A stretch of 64,000 bases of DNA, from assembly GCA_016937155.1 (NCBI GenBank), contig JAFGWM010000068.1, positions 1 to 64,000 of the forward strand, given 5' to 3'. The notes under the pieces were generated by a model that searched no databases, was not told the origin of the DNA, and saw only the letters and a program-made list of their open reading frames with translations. A program made the position numbers and the translations under genes. This document shows, in pieces, positions 45,847-55,628 of this stretch (within the stretch, counting starts at the first letter, position 1; each line of letters starts with the position of its first letter). Origin of the DNA: Deltaproteobacteria bacterium (GTDB lineage Bacteria; Myxococcota_A; Polyangia; HGW-17).

Positions 45847-47541
45847 CTATTTTTCATCAATCAGTCCAATTTTTACATTCAGATTATTTTCGGACATGAA
45901 TTCCAGCCATTTTCGCTGATGAATGTTTAAACGATCTCCTGGACTTTTAACTTCCATAAAAAAATATGAATAAGAGTTCCATACAATCAGATCCGGCATG
46001 CCTTTATTGTGAAAAACAGGGGATGTAAGAAATTTTATGCATAAAGTGCAGACAGCATCAATTCCCACTGCATCAATTATCTCAACCAGATGTTTTCGGG
46101 AGATTTTTTCATTTTCATCAAAGTGTTTGGAAACAGCATTTTTCCACACAGTTTCATCGGAAACAAGTTGGGCTCTTCTGTCAGTAAACAGATCCTTTCT
46201 TGCATCAAAAAAAGAGGATGAAAAATAATCCAGAGGTTTCTCCTGATAGGTACTCTGAAATGAGGCTCCTGCATCATGGAAAATCTCATCATGAAACAAT
46301 GTATCAGATAAAAGTGGAATCAGAATATTTTCTGTATGCAGAGAGTTCATTCCATGATCAGATAAATATTCAGTAACCGCATTTTCAACGGTCAGAATCT
46401 TTTCAGTATGATCACACTGTGTATAAAAAACACGTCCTTTTTCAACTGAAACTCTTTTTAACGGAATCATCTGAGTATCAATAATCTGTTCCTTTTTTCT
46501 GAATCCGAGTTTGGAGGAAAGTTTCTCCAGAATAATTTCTTCCTCAAAATCCAGTGAATGATTTGAATTATTTATTTTTGAGTAATACCTCCATAAAAGT
46601 ACTCTGTTTTTTGAAGTCTGAAAAAAACTCAACTGAGCTTTGATTAATCTGAAAAAAAATCTGAAGGAAATATTTAATTTTAAGACCTGAAAGGAAAATT
46701 CACTGCTCCATAGTTTCAGTTGTACAAGTTCTTTTATAAGAAACAGCAATGTTTTTAATTTGATGTATGTGCCCCGATATTTAACCGTTATATCCTTTAC
46801 CGTGGTTAAATCTGAAAAATCAGTTTTAAGAAAAATATTAAATAATTCAATAAGATGTGAATTGCTGATGCATCTAGTGTCCTTTTTTATTTTCTTGTAT
46901 GATTTGTAATCAGCAAGATACTGATCAAGTTCAATTCTTGTATTGAAAAGACGCTGTGGGGATATCAGATAGTTTTCCTGTTTTCTGATTCCAAGATCAG
47001 TTAGAACCATATCTGTCATGGATAAAAATGAGTTACCAAAAAATAAAAGCATAACTGTTTCAAAGAAACTGGTGTGATTCAATCTGATAATTTTTCCGGC
47101 GAACAGAAGATGAAAAGGATTGTCTTTCAGAATTTCATCAAGTTTCTTCCGGCTCACTGAAAATTTTAAAATTCCCATGTTTAATGCTTTGCCCAAGGAA
47201 ATCAAGGAGTAGCATTCTTCAGGAAGTATGGTGCAGTCAGTCTGAGTTTCAATAAAATTCTGATTTAAAAGTTCTCTTTTTCCCTGGGGAATATCCGGTA
47301 TTTCCTTATATCTGATATCATGTTCGAAAAAAAAATTTTTCCGGCGATTGAAAAGTCTGACGTATATAAGTTGTGAATTTAAAGGAAGATTGAAAAAATT
47401 CTCAAGAATCTGGTTTTCGGATTCAGAAAACAGATCCCCGTATCGTGTGATTACAAATTCAACAATTGTCATAAAATGATGAAAATAGTAGTGTGGGGAA
47501 AGTTTAATGGTGGATTCAATGAGATTATTTTCAGAATACAT
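45847..47541 (-). CDS. FAN1-like VRR-NUC nuclease
   Basis: 564 aa, the size of bacterial FAN1 proteins. The C-terminal VRR-NUC domain has the catalytic set Asp517 (GMPD), Glu530 and Lys532 (MEVKSPGD), followed by HQRKW, a family hallmark. The upstream helical region fits the FAN1 SAP/TPR-like parts only loosely. FAN1 is a structure-specific nuclease that unhooks DNA interstrand crosslinks. The start codon has a weak ribosome site. The gene is divergent from a XPD/DinG-like helicase gene 37 bp away, an arrangement that suggests shared regulation and a joint repair pathway. Confidence 0.88.
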   Translation of the reverse strand: MYSENNLIESTIKLSPHYYFHHFMTIVEFVITRYGDLFSESENQILENFFNLPLNSQLIYVRLFNRRKNFFFEHDIRYKEIPDIPQGKRELLNQNFIETQTDCTILPEECYSLISLGKALNMGILKFSVSRKKLDEILKDNPFHLLFAGKIIRLNHTSFFETVMLLFFGNSFLSMTDMVLTDLGIRKQENYLISPQRLFNTRIELDQYLADYKSYKKIKKDTRCISNSHLIELFNIFLKTDFSDLTTVKDITVKYRGTYIKLKTLLFLIKELVQLKLWSSEFSFQVLKLNISFRFFFRLIKAQLSFFQTSKNRVLLWRYYSKINNSNHSLDFEEEIILEKLSSKLGFRKKEQIIDTQMIPLKRVSVEKGRVFYTQCDHTEKILTVENAVTEYLSDHGMNSLHTENILIPLLSDTLFHDEIFHDAGASFQSTYQEKPLDYFSSSFFDARKDLFTDRRAQLVSDETVWKNAVSKHFDENEKISRKHLVEIIDAVGIDAVCTLCIKFLTSPVFHNKGMPDLIVWNSYSYFFMEVKSPGDRLNIHQRKWLEFMSENNLNVKIGLIDEK

Positions 47542-47578
47542 ATGTTTTTCTTTATCAGCATCGGATTAATATAAAATC

Positions 47579-49942
47579 ATGGCAGTTATTAAAACCAGTG
47601 TAAGAAAAATTGTCGAGCTAGTTTTCAGATCCGGAAGCATTGATTTTTCTTCATTCAGTTTTTTCAGGATGGCAGAGGGTGCTCAGGGACACAGACTGGT
47701 GCAGAGTAGTCGCAGTCATTATCGAAGCGAAGTGTATGTTCAGAGAATTTTCAATAAAGGGGAACATTCACTGGAAATTACCGGGAGAATAGACGGTATA
47801 ATAGAAACCAAAAAACATGAAATAATAGAAGAAATAAAAACTACACATCAGGATATTCAAAATATTGAGCCTGCCATACAACATGAGGCTCAAATGAAGT
47901 TATATGCTGCAATCTATGCGCTGGACAATGATCTGGAAGAAATGAACTGTGTTCTCACATATTTCAATATCGATACTGAAGAGACCAGGGAATTTTATTA
48001 TAATTTATCTTTAGTTGAACTGAACTCATTTGTTGATGAGGTCTTAACTGCTTTTCTCAGTTTTTACATCCGTATTGAGAAATCCCGCAGAGATTTTGAT
48101 GAAACTGTGGAATCTCTGGAATTTCCATTTGATCCTCTGCGTGAGGGGCAAAAGCAACTGATGGATTCAGTGAGTGATGTGATTTTCAATGGCAGGAATC
48201 TGATTTCTCAGGCGCCAACAGGTATCGGGAAAACAATGAGTGTTCTTTATCCTGCCATCCGGAGTCTTGGGACCGTTACTCAGGGGATTTTTTTTCTTAC
48301 TGCCAAGACACCGGGGAGGAATAGTGCAATAAATGCAGTGAAAATTCTTCAGGCCCGTGGATTGCGTTTAAAGGCGCTGGTGATTAACGCAAAGGAAAAA
48401 ATCTGCACAAACAAAGAGGTTGACTGTGAGAGTGATAAGTGTCCATTTGCTGATGGCCATTTCGACCGTGTGAATGATGCCATAGTTGAGATACTTGAAT
48501 ATGATGTGATTGATTATGCTGAATTGAGAGATATAAGCTACAGGCATATGGTTTGTCCCTTTGAGCTTTCACTGGAACTTACACAGTGGGTCAGACTGGT
48601 AATCTGTGACTACAACTATGTTTTTGATCCAGTGGTAAGACTCAGACGAATTTTTGATGATCCCTCGATAAAGCTGGCTGTTTTAGTGGATGAGGCACAC
48701 AATCTTGTGAACAGAAGCAGGGATATGTACAGCTGCCAACTGACTAAAAAATCACTACTTGCTGACAGAAAAAAAATAAAGGGAATCTCAAGGGAAATTT
48801 ACAATTCACTGGGCAGTCTGAACTCCAGATTTCTTGATTTGAGAAAACTTGTTGAAAAAAGAGAAGTTGAATGCCTGAGTATGGAAAAACCCCCTGAAGA
48901 TTTTATAAATTCAGTATCAAGATGCTCTGTTACTATTGAAAACTGGCTTGGAGAAAACAGGAAACATCCAGGTCGAAAGGAAATTTCTGAAATATATTTC
49001 ACTTTGAATCGATTTCTGAAAATTGCGGATATCTATACAGTGGATCATGTATTTACAGTTGAAAAAGAAGGCAGGGATATTCAGGCAAAACTGTTCTGTA
49101 TGGATGCCTCATCATTTTTAAATCATGCCATTGACAGTTTGGAGTCAGCTGTTTTCTTTTCCGCAACTCTGAACCCCTTCTCCTTTTATTCAGACATGCT
49201 AGGGGTAAGTGATGCCCGGCAACTGGCTCTTGATTCTCCTTTTCCTGAGGAAAATTTTCTTTTAATGATAGCTGATCGCATTTCCACTAAATATTCCGAC
49301 AGAGATGACTCAGTACATGAAGTGGCCGGGATGATTTTTGAGTTTATAAACTCAAAGGAAGGCAATTTTCTGATATTTTTTCCATCATTTGCCTATATGA
49401 AAGATATCCTTCATGTATTTCCGGTGGAATCCGGAAGGGAAATTCTGGTGCAGCAGAGTAATATGGATGAGAAGTCCAGAAACCTCTTCCTTGAAAGGTT
49501 TAAGACCAGCAGGAATACAGCCGGTTTTGCAGTTATGGGAGGAATATTCAGTGAAGGTATTGATCTTGTGGGGGATAATCTTGCGGGGGCGGTTATTGTC
49601 GGGGTGGGTTTACCGCGAATGGATTTTGAATCCCAGTTGCTGAAGAATCATTTTGAGGAAAGATATTCAAATGGTTTTAAATATGCTTATCAGTATCCAG
49701 GATTTACTCGTGTTCTTCAGGCTGCAGGCAGGGTAATCAGAAGTATGAATGACAGAGGTGCAGTTTTACTGATAGGAAAAAGATTCAATCAGCCTTCTTA
49801 CCGCTCTCTTTTTCCCAAATGGTGGTCCAACTGGAAAAGTGTGAGAACTGTATTTCGTGTTAGAGAGTTGTTATCTGAATTTTGGGCTGAAGATGAAAAA
49901 GGATATAAGATAATTTCTGAAAATATATCTCATCCCGTCTGA
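47579..49942 (+). CDS. XPD/DinG-type iron-sulfur helicase with PD-(D/E)xK-like N-domain
   Basis: 787 aa. Residues about 40-120 resemble a Cas4/RecB-type nuclease domain (GRIDGII, then EEIKTT). The helicase core has Walker A APTGIGKT with Lys218, DEAH at 371-374, and four cysteines, Cys276, Cys283, Cys288 and Cys326, placed as in the 4Fe-4S cluster of XPD, FANCJ and DinG. The C-terminal domain has GFAVMGGIFSEGIDL and QAAGRVIRS. It should unwind DNA 5' to 3', perhaps cutting it as well. A nuclease on the opposite strand and a SprT-like gene downstream support DNA crosslink repair. Confidence 0.9.
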   Translation: MAVIKTSVRKIVELVFRSGSIDFSSFSFFRMAEGAQGHRLVQSSRSHYRSEVYVQRIFNKGEHSLEITGRIDGIIETKKHEIIEEIKTTHQDIQNIEPAIQHEAQMKLYAAIYALDNDLEEMNCVLTYFNIDTEETREFYYNLSLVELNSFVDEVLTAFLSFYIRIEKSRRDFDETVESLEFPFDPLREGQKQLMDSVSDVIFNGRNLISQAPTGIGKTMSVLYPAIRSLGTVTQGIFFLTAKTPGRNSAINAVKILQARGLRLKALVINAKEKICTNKEVDCESDKCPFADGHFDRVNDAIVEILEYDVIDYAELRDISYRHMVCPFELSLELTQWVRLVICDYNYVFDPVVRLRRIFDDPSIKLAVLVDEAHNLVNRSRDMYSCQLTKKSLLADRKKIKGISREIYNSLGSLNSRFLDLRKLVEKREVECLSMEKPPEDFINSVSRCSVTIENWLGENRKHPGRKEISEIYFTLNRFLKIADIYTVDHVFTVEKEGRDIQAKLFCMDASSFLNHAIDSLESAVFFSATLNPFSFYSDMLGVSDARQLALDSPFPEENFLLMIADRISTKYSDRDDSVHEVAGMIFEFINSKEGNFLIFFPSFAYMKDILHVFPVESGREILVQQSNMDEKSRNLFLERFKTSRNTAGFAVMGGIFSEGIDLVGDNLAGAVIVGVGLPRMDFESQLLKNHFEERYSNGFKYAYQYPGFTRVLQAAGRVIRSMNDRGAVLLIGKRFNQPSYRSLFPKWWSNWKSVRTVFRVRELLSEFWAEDEKGYKIISENISHPV

Positions 49943-50015
49943 TTCAGTTTTAAGAATTTTTTATGCCCTGATATTTTTTATGTATATATCCTTCAACGGA
50001 CTTTAGGGAATCAGC

Positions 50016-51002
50016 TTAAAAATATAAAAGGGCTGTAACATTTTTTTGTTCCCACATTCTGGCCTGTTTGTAAAAATCAAACTTTTTCTCTTCCTCATTG
50101 AATGCAGGCGGGTGGAACAGTCTTTTTCCCGTGGATTCATCAACTCCATACTTTTGATGCAGCATTTCATGATAAACAATGGACTCAATGAAGTATATAG
50201 GAATGAAATCTCTATCCAGAGCCCGATGGATGCGAATGATTTTTTCCTCAAGTGAATACGTACCCATTTTTGCACTTTGATGATGTCTGGATGTTCTTCC
50301 AAGAGGTTTTCCCCAGGTTATTGATGCTTTTATGGTGTTGTCAAAATACTTTTTATTCAGAGAATTATAAATCTCCTGAAGGTCAAAGTATTTTCCCCTC
50401 GTTTCCATCCTTGGTGATTTTTTTGAGGGTAGAGTTTCTTTAATCATGGATGAATTGGATTCTATAAAATTCTCCAGAATAATTCCACTGGGCCCGTCAG
50501 CTTTCTCGATATACCGTCCCAGAGCCATAACAACTCTGAAGGGGGCATTTAAAAACATGTGATGAAGTCTTACCTCATATTTCCCGGCAATTCTTTTAAC
50601 ACTGATAATTGAACTTCTGTTGTCAGTGACTGTGATTACCAGTGTACCGTTCATGTGAGCCTGAATACGACTTTCAAGTCTTCTGATTTTTTCAGGTTCA
50701 AAAACTTTTCTAAGGGGAAGAGCCATGGGTAACGTTGAATTTGAACGGGAAACCGGGTTCACAGCTTTTCTTGCGGGGTTTACCGGCTGTTTCTTTACAA
50801 GTTTTCTGGGTTTCTCATCCCGTTCGAAGGGAAAACTCATCTGTATGGAACTCAAATCAACTTTTCTCCTGACACCAATATTATTTAGTACTTTTTCGCT
50901 ATTTATCAAATTTGAGACACCATTTTGATGTAATAATTTACTATTCAAGACTTTTTCCTCACTCTCGAAGTGTTGTTCCCACTCTCTGAAACAGTTATAC
51001 AA
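50016..51002 (-). CDS. SprT-like zinc metalloprotease
   Basis: 328 aa from a TTG at 51002; the ATG at 50840 is an alternative, as neither has a strong ribosome site. A charged N-terminal part of ~160 residues precedes the SprT-like domain. Zinc ligands are His278 and His282 in HEMLH with catalytic Glu279, and probably His297 in LFHPPAF. The family includes Spartan and Wss1, which digest proteins crosslinked to DNA. The protein has no signal peptide. It converges with the helicase gene 73 bp away. Confidence 0.85.
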   Translation of the reverse strand: MYNCFREWEQHFESEEKVLNSKLLHQNGVSNLINSEKVLNNIGVRRKVDLSSIQMSFPFERDEKPRKLVKKQPVNPARKAVNPVSRSNSTLPMALPLRKVFEPEKIRRLESRIQAHMNGTLVITVTDNRSSIISVKRIAGKYEVRLHHMFLNAPFRVVMALGRYIEKADGPSGIILENFIESNSSMIKETLPSKKSPRMETRGKYFDLQEIYNSLNKKYFDNTIKASITWGKPLGRTSRHHQSAKMGTYSLEEKIIRIHRALDRDFIPIYFIESIVYHEMLHQKYGVDESTGKRLFHPPAFNEEEKKFDFYKQARMWEQKNVTALLYF

Positions 51003-51157
51003 CTGGTGATGAAATGTCGCAAATTATCCTACATCTGAATACCTAAGTATACATAAATACAGTGGACCAGTCATCGCTGTGGTGCATGCGAAAATTACCA
51101 TGTCAGCTTGATTACCGGTGAATTGGATGCTATTTCTATCAGGCGGAGGCTTAGTTC

Positions 51158-53155
51158 ATGAAATCAACAAAAACTCTGGTATTATTGGCATTTTCCATAT
51201 TGATGGTGTTATCCTCATGTGATGATGATTCAAACAATAAAGTGGAAAACAATACGACAAACAATATAAATCCAAATCTGCCGTCTCCTGAGGATTGTGA
51301 GATTTCCTCCACAGAAGTGCTTTATAACAAAGATTTGCTCAGATTATATACAGTTGTGGAGGTTACTGTCCGAAACGGTGAGGGGACTCCTATGCCCTTT
51401 CACAGTGTGAGAATTGGAATCTATCATGATATGAACGGTGATCCCATTGTGGAAAATGAGGAAGCTGTTTCTGATGAATTTGGTATTGCCAGTTTTGAGG
51501 TTTCAAGTGTCTATCTTGGTATTGCGACAGTTACGGCACAGGTCAGTACTTCAAGTGATTTTATTTCCGGGGAAACCCTTGATATCCCGCACTCATATGA
51601 AATACCCTTTGATTACAGTGTCAGTATTATTCCCATTGAATCGACATTTTTTCATGACCATGGCGAGTACAACCTTAGATTTACAGTTACTGATGAACTA
51701 TACAGTATTACAGAGGCAGAACTAAACCTCACTAATGAGATTGAAAATTCAACTATCTCGGATTCATCATTTATCACTGATTTAAATGGACGTTTCAATG
51801 TTGATTATTCGACTCCCGTTGCAGGAATTCAGAACTTTATTACACAGCTGGAAGGAATGGAGGATTCAAAGGAAAGTGTTGTGGATCTTTCCGGTCCCGT
51901 AATTTCAGGCTCCATTGCAAATATGCAGCATTATCCTCTGGGATTTTACAGTGCCAGAGTTGGTGTTTTCACACTTAATATCAATTCGGAAGGCGAAATT
52001 GATCCCGAAGACCCGGTGGGAACTGAGCTTGTGAGTGAATCAACATGTCCCTGTCCCGGTCCTGCTGAATATGAACTGATTCTTCCCATTACACCCGTTG
52101 ATACTGAAAATGTGGTGGAGGAGAACATCTCAAGGGGATTTTATGTGGTCATGGTGTATGATGATCTCAATGATAATCATATTCTTGATGAAGGCGAGTA
52201 TCTTCTGGGGGTGAATACATCCACTGGAATACTTATGTTTGAAGCCCCCGGTAGCAGCAGTGCAGAAAATCCGGGCTGGAGTATCGTAAACGGGTGGACC
52301 TCTGATCGTCAGGTTCTCGACTGGAGCATTTTTTCAGACAGTGTGAATGTTAATATTACCAGAAGTCCTGTTTATCATCCCACTGTGCGGGCAGTCTTTG
52401 ACACAGGTGATACTGAATACAATATGGCTTTTATGGTGGTTCCCTCCAGCGCTGAAGTAATTGATGATCCGGTATATACTGATACCGATGATATTGAGAA
52501 TCTTGTTTCCCAGGGGATAATCTTCCATGATGAGCAGACAACGGTTGCTGATTATGAATTTACTCTGACTGATGTTGATGCTGTTGTTTCATCTCAACTA
52601 ATTGATCAGATGAGTTTTAACTATACAGATGACAGCGGTAATCTGATAAATGTGGTTAGGGTACTGCCTTTTCTTTATACCGATGATGACGACTCAGGAA
52701 ATTACACTGAAGGTGATGAAATATCAGCTATAAGTGGTTATGGAAGTGAAACTGATGCATTCTTCCTCTGGGTGGTGGATCATGATGACAACCTGCTTTT
52801 TATGAACCCCTCACAGATATATTTTCACCGTGGCTTCATGCCCATTGCAAGATCCGCAAGGGCTGAAATATATTCAACTTTTGTCGATGGAAGTGATTAT
52901 AACTATGAGATTCGTCCCTGGCTTGGAAGGGAGTTGAATTCTACATTTACCGCCACCAGGGATGGAACCACCATAGCTGAGGGTTCAATCTCCAACGGTT
53001 TGACTCCCACATCCATTGCAGTTGTTCCCTCTTCCGGTTGCAGTGGCTGTGCTGATATAAGTATTGGGGACAAAATTGTTATCACAGGTGAACTTTCCCC
53101 CGGTGAACTTTCCGTGGAGGATTTTTTCGTGGTGAGATTCAGAAGTATCCAGTGA
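51158..53155 (+). CDS. Lipoprotein with Ig-like beta domains
   Basis: 665 aa with GGAGG upstream. Lipobox LSSC, with Cys21 lipidated and Asp at +2; then an Asn/Thr linker (ENNTTNNINPN). Residues about 45-130 look like an Ig/invasin-like domain with an Asp-rich loop (YHDMNGDPIVENEE). A later CPCPG pair and another Asp-rich loop (YDDLNDNHILDEGEY) recall calcium-binding dockerin-like loops. No enzyme motif was seen. The gene is divergent from the SprT-like gene and lies before mlaF/mlaD, but a 87-bp gap and lack of similarity argue against a shared function. Confidence 0.85.
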   Translation: MKSTKTLVLLAFSILMVLSSCDDDSNNKVENNTTNNINPNLPSPEDCEISSTEVLYNKDLLRLYTVVEVTVRNGEGTPMPFHSVRIGIYHDMNGDPIVENEEAVSDEFGIASFEVSSVYLGIATVTAQVSTSSDFISGETLDIPHSYEIPFDYSVSIIPIESTFFHDHGEYNLRFTVTDELYSITEAELNLTNEIENSTISDSSFITDLNGRFNVDYSTPVAGIQNFITQLEGMEDSKESVVDLSGPVISGSIANMQHYPLGFYSARVGVFTLNINSEGEIDPEDPVGTELVSESTCPCPGPAEYELILPITPVDTENVVEENISRGFYVVMVYDDLNDNHILDEGEYLLGVNTSTGILMFEAPGSSSAENPGWSIVNGWTSDRQVLDWSIFSDSVNVNITRSPVYHPTVRAVFDTGDTEYNMAFMVVPSSAEVIDDPVYTDTDDIENLVSQGIIFHDEQTTVADYEFTLTDVDAVVSSQLIDQMSFNYTDDSGNLINVVRVLPFLYTDDDDSGNYTEGDEISAISGYGSETDAFFLWVVDHDDNLLFMNPSQIYFHRGFMPIARSARAEIYSTFVDGSDYNYEIRPWLGRELNSTFTATRDGTTIAEGSISNGLTPTSIAVVPSSGCSGCADISIGDKIVITGELSPGELSVEDFFVVRFRSIQ

Positions 53156-53242
53156 ATTTAAAATCCTTTCTTATCCCTGCTCATATCCGATGACAAAACT
53201 TCATTTACATGCTAGATGTTCTTCCTGATAAAAGGATTGATG

Positions 53243-54025
53243 ATGCCCCGGACTGTTGAATCAGAAGAATACTCCCTGAAAAACGAGAAATATCAGATTC
53301 GTGTAAGGGAATTGAAAAAATCCTTTGGCGGTCAGCCGATTCTCAAGGGAATAAATCTCGATATTGAAAGACATAAGATAAATATTATCATTGGGGGCAG
53401 CGGTCACGGAAAAAGTGTCACGATGAAACATCTCATGGGGCTGTTAAAACCGGATTCCGGTCATATATATGTTGATGGTATCGATCTTGTTCCCATGAGT
53501 GATTATCAACTGAATAAAATCAGACACAAGTTCGGTATGGTTTTTCAGTATGCAGCTCTTTTTGATTCAATGAATGTATTTGATAATATAGCGTTTCCAC
53601 TGAGAGAACATACTAAAAAGTCCAAAAATGAAATAAAGGATATTGTCACATCATCCCTTGAAAGTGTTGATCTTCCAGGAATAGAGCACAAATTTCCTTC
53701 TGAACTCAGTGGTGGTATGAGGAAAAGAGTCGGCCTCGCACGGGCAATTGTAATGGAGCCGGAGGTTCTTTTTTATGATGAACCCACCACAGGACTTGAT
53801 CCCATTGCAACCAAGAATGTTGATGATCTAATTGCTGGCATTAATGAAAAATTTGGGGTAACAAGTGTAGTGATAAGTCACGATATGGCTTCCACATTCA
53901 GAATTGCCCACAAAGTTGCCATGCTTTACGGTGGGGTGATTGTGGATTCAGGAACTCCGGATGAAATTCTTCTTTCAAAAAATCAGAATCTGAGAGAATT
54001 TCTTGAAGTAAGTGGTGTATTGTGA
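53243..54025 (+). CDS. mlaF: MlaF-type lipid transport ATPase
   Basis: 260 aa from the ATG at 53243, with AAAGGA 6 nt upstream; in-frame ATGs at 53216 and 53240 are less well placed. Walker A is GGSGHGKSV, signature LSGGMRKRVGLARA, Walker B LFYDEPTTGLDP and switch His in ISHDMAS, all typical of the MlaF/Mkl family. It would power phospholipid movement between the membranes together with an MlaE permease and an MlaD protein. mlaD follows after 19 bp. No mlaE gene is adjacent, so the permease must be elsewhere. Confidence 0.93.
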   Translation: MPRTVESEEYSLKNEKYQIRVRELKKSFGGQPILKGINLDIERHKINIIIGGSGHGKSVTMKHLMGLLKPDSGHIYVDGIDLVPMSDYQLNKIRHKFGMVFQYAALFDSMNVFDNIAFPLREHTKKSKNEIKDIVTSSLESVDLPGIEHKFPSELSGGMRKRVGLARAIVMEPEVLFYDEPTTGLDPIATKNVDDLIAGINEKFGVTSVVISHDMASTFRIAHKVAMLYGGVIVDSGTPDEILLSKNQNLREFLEVSGVL

Positions 54026-54044
54026 TGACGGGAGACATTGAACT

Positions 54045-55613
54045 TTGAAAGGAATTTTTTCAGGTGCAAAGGTAGGACTGTTTTTATTGATTGTGGCTGC
54101 TGCCAGCTGGTGGGCTTTCCATGCTGTAGTGGAAGGTATAGGCGGAGCAAAAGGATATAAAATACATGCCCTTTTCAATGATGCAACGGGTCTCGTTGAT
54201 AAATCCATGGTGCAGATTGCAGGTCTCAGAGTAGGCCAGATAGTAAACAGATCCCTGCAGGAAAGAAAAGCCAGAGTAGATATTTTCGTAGCTGCAAAGC
54301 ACAAAATATATGAAAACGCAACTATCACGAAAAAGTCAACTTCTCTTATGGGCGGGTTCTATCTGGAAATTGATCCGGGAACGCCGGAAATGGTTGATCC
54401 CGTGACCGGTCTGAAACGCAAAAGCCGGGTTCTCAAAAACAACGATCGGATTATGGTGGTTTTTGAGCCTACTACAACAGGTGATCTTATAAATAATGCA
54501 GGTCAACTGCTTCCGGAAATTCAGAAACTGGTTCTGGAAGTAAGGAAACTGACAACCCAGAATGTTAAAACTCTTATAAATAACACGGATAATGCAATTG
54601 TCAGTAACTCAAAGGCTCTTCACAGCCTCATTGGCAGGATAGATACTGTTGCTCAGGATGTACAGAAGATTACCCGGAGTGCTCCAACTGAAATAGATAT
54701 AATACTCAGGAATATCAGACAGACCACCAGAGATCTGAGGGGGATTGTGGGACGTACCGGTGGCAGGATTGACGGCGTCGGCGATTCTCTTCAGACGGGA
54801 CTTACCAAAATAAATAAGCTCATTGATAAGCTTGATGCAAATATGAACGGTGATAAATCCATTTTAGGGAACACCAAGGGTCTGACGCATAATATCAAAG
54901 AAATAACAGAGAAAATCAACAAGGGTGAAGGAACTATCGGCAAGTTCGTCACCAGTGATACAATTGCAAACGATATTGAGAAAATCACCGGAGATGTGAA
55001 AGGATTTATTGGGGGTCTTACGAGTCTCCAGACGGAAGTGGGATTGAGATCTGAATATAATCTTATCGCCAATACAGTTAAGACATATATCAGCGTTAAT
55101 ATTTTTCCACGTCATGATAAGTATTATCTGATTGAACTTATTGATGATCCCAGGGGTTTGAGATCAACATCCTACACTGTGACAAGAACCGACAACCCCG
55201 AAATCGGACCTCCACTTTCCAGAGTTGAGCAGATTACGGTGACGGATTCATTCAGATTCAGTTTCATGTTTGCAAAGAAAATTGATCTTTTCACTTTTCG
55301 TTTTGGTATCAAGGAAAGTACCGGTGGCGGTGGTATAGATCTTCATCTTATGGACAATAAACTTCAGTTGCATGCTGATATTTTTGATTTTTCAGCTAAT
55401 GTTTTTCCCAGAGTCAAGGTTGGGCTTATGTGGGAGTTTTATCGCAGGATGTACCTTATTGCAGGTATAGATGATCTCATGAATGAACGTCCAAGAACTG
55501 GAGCCGGTGGTGGAAGAGACTTTTTCATCGGTGCCCAGATCAGATTCACAGACGAGGACCTCAAGGCTCTTCTCATGGTTGGCGGAAGTGCCATCGGGAG
55601 CCTTTCCAAATAA
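54045..55613 (+). CDS. mlaD: MlaD/MCE-domain protein with C-terminal barrel-like part
   Basis: 522 aa from a TTG start with GGGAG upstream. One N-terminal anchor helix (VGLFLLIVAAASWWAF), then an MCE domain at about 35-145 (ALFNDATGLVDKSMVQIAGL). A long helical part (about 160-320, repeats of NN and L heptads) leads to a beta-rich C-terminus of ~180 residues (FRFSFMFAKKIDLFTFRFGI, GGRDFFIGAQIRFTDEDLKA), which looks like an outer-membrane or periplasm-spanning end. E. coli MlaD is only ~180 aa, so this may bridge the periplasm. It is in an operon with mlaF. The family call is firm; the barrel-like end is inferred from the alternating pattern. Confidence 0.9.
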   Translation: MKGIFSGAKVGLFLLIVAAASWWAFHAVVEGIGGAKGYKIHALFNDATGLVDKSMVQIAGLRVGQIVNRSLQERKARVDIFVAAKHKIYENATITKKSTSLMGGFYLEIDPGTPEMVDPVTGLKRKSRVLKNNDRIMVVFEPTTTGDLINNAGQLLPEIQKLVLEVRKLTTQNVKTLINNTDNAIVSNSKALHSLIGRIDTVAQDVQKITRSAPTEIDIILRNIRQTTRDLRGIVGRTGGRIDGVGDSLQTGLTKINKLIDKLDANMNGDKSILGNTKGLTHNIKEITEKINKGEGTIGKFVTSDTIANDIEKITGDVKGFIGGLTSLQTEVGLRSEYNLIANTVKTYISVNIFPRHDKYYLIELIDDPRGLRSTSYTVTRTDNPEIGPPLSRVEQITVTDSFRFSFMFAKKIDLFTFRFGIKESTGGGGIDLHLMDNKLQLHADIFDFSANVFPRVKVGLMWEFYRRMYLIAGIDDLMNERPRTGAGGGRDFFIGAQIRFTDEDLKALLMVGGSAIGSLSK

Positions 55614-55628
55614 CAAAAAGGAGAAAAT

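Noticed and set aside
45471..45899. Plus-strand 142-aa frame between the lipoprotein and FAN1-like genes
   Set aside because: It overlaps the end of the FAN1-like gene and the better-looking 90-aa minus-strand frame; its Cys/Phe-rich composition looks like a shadow.
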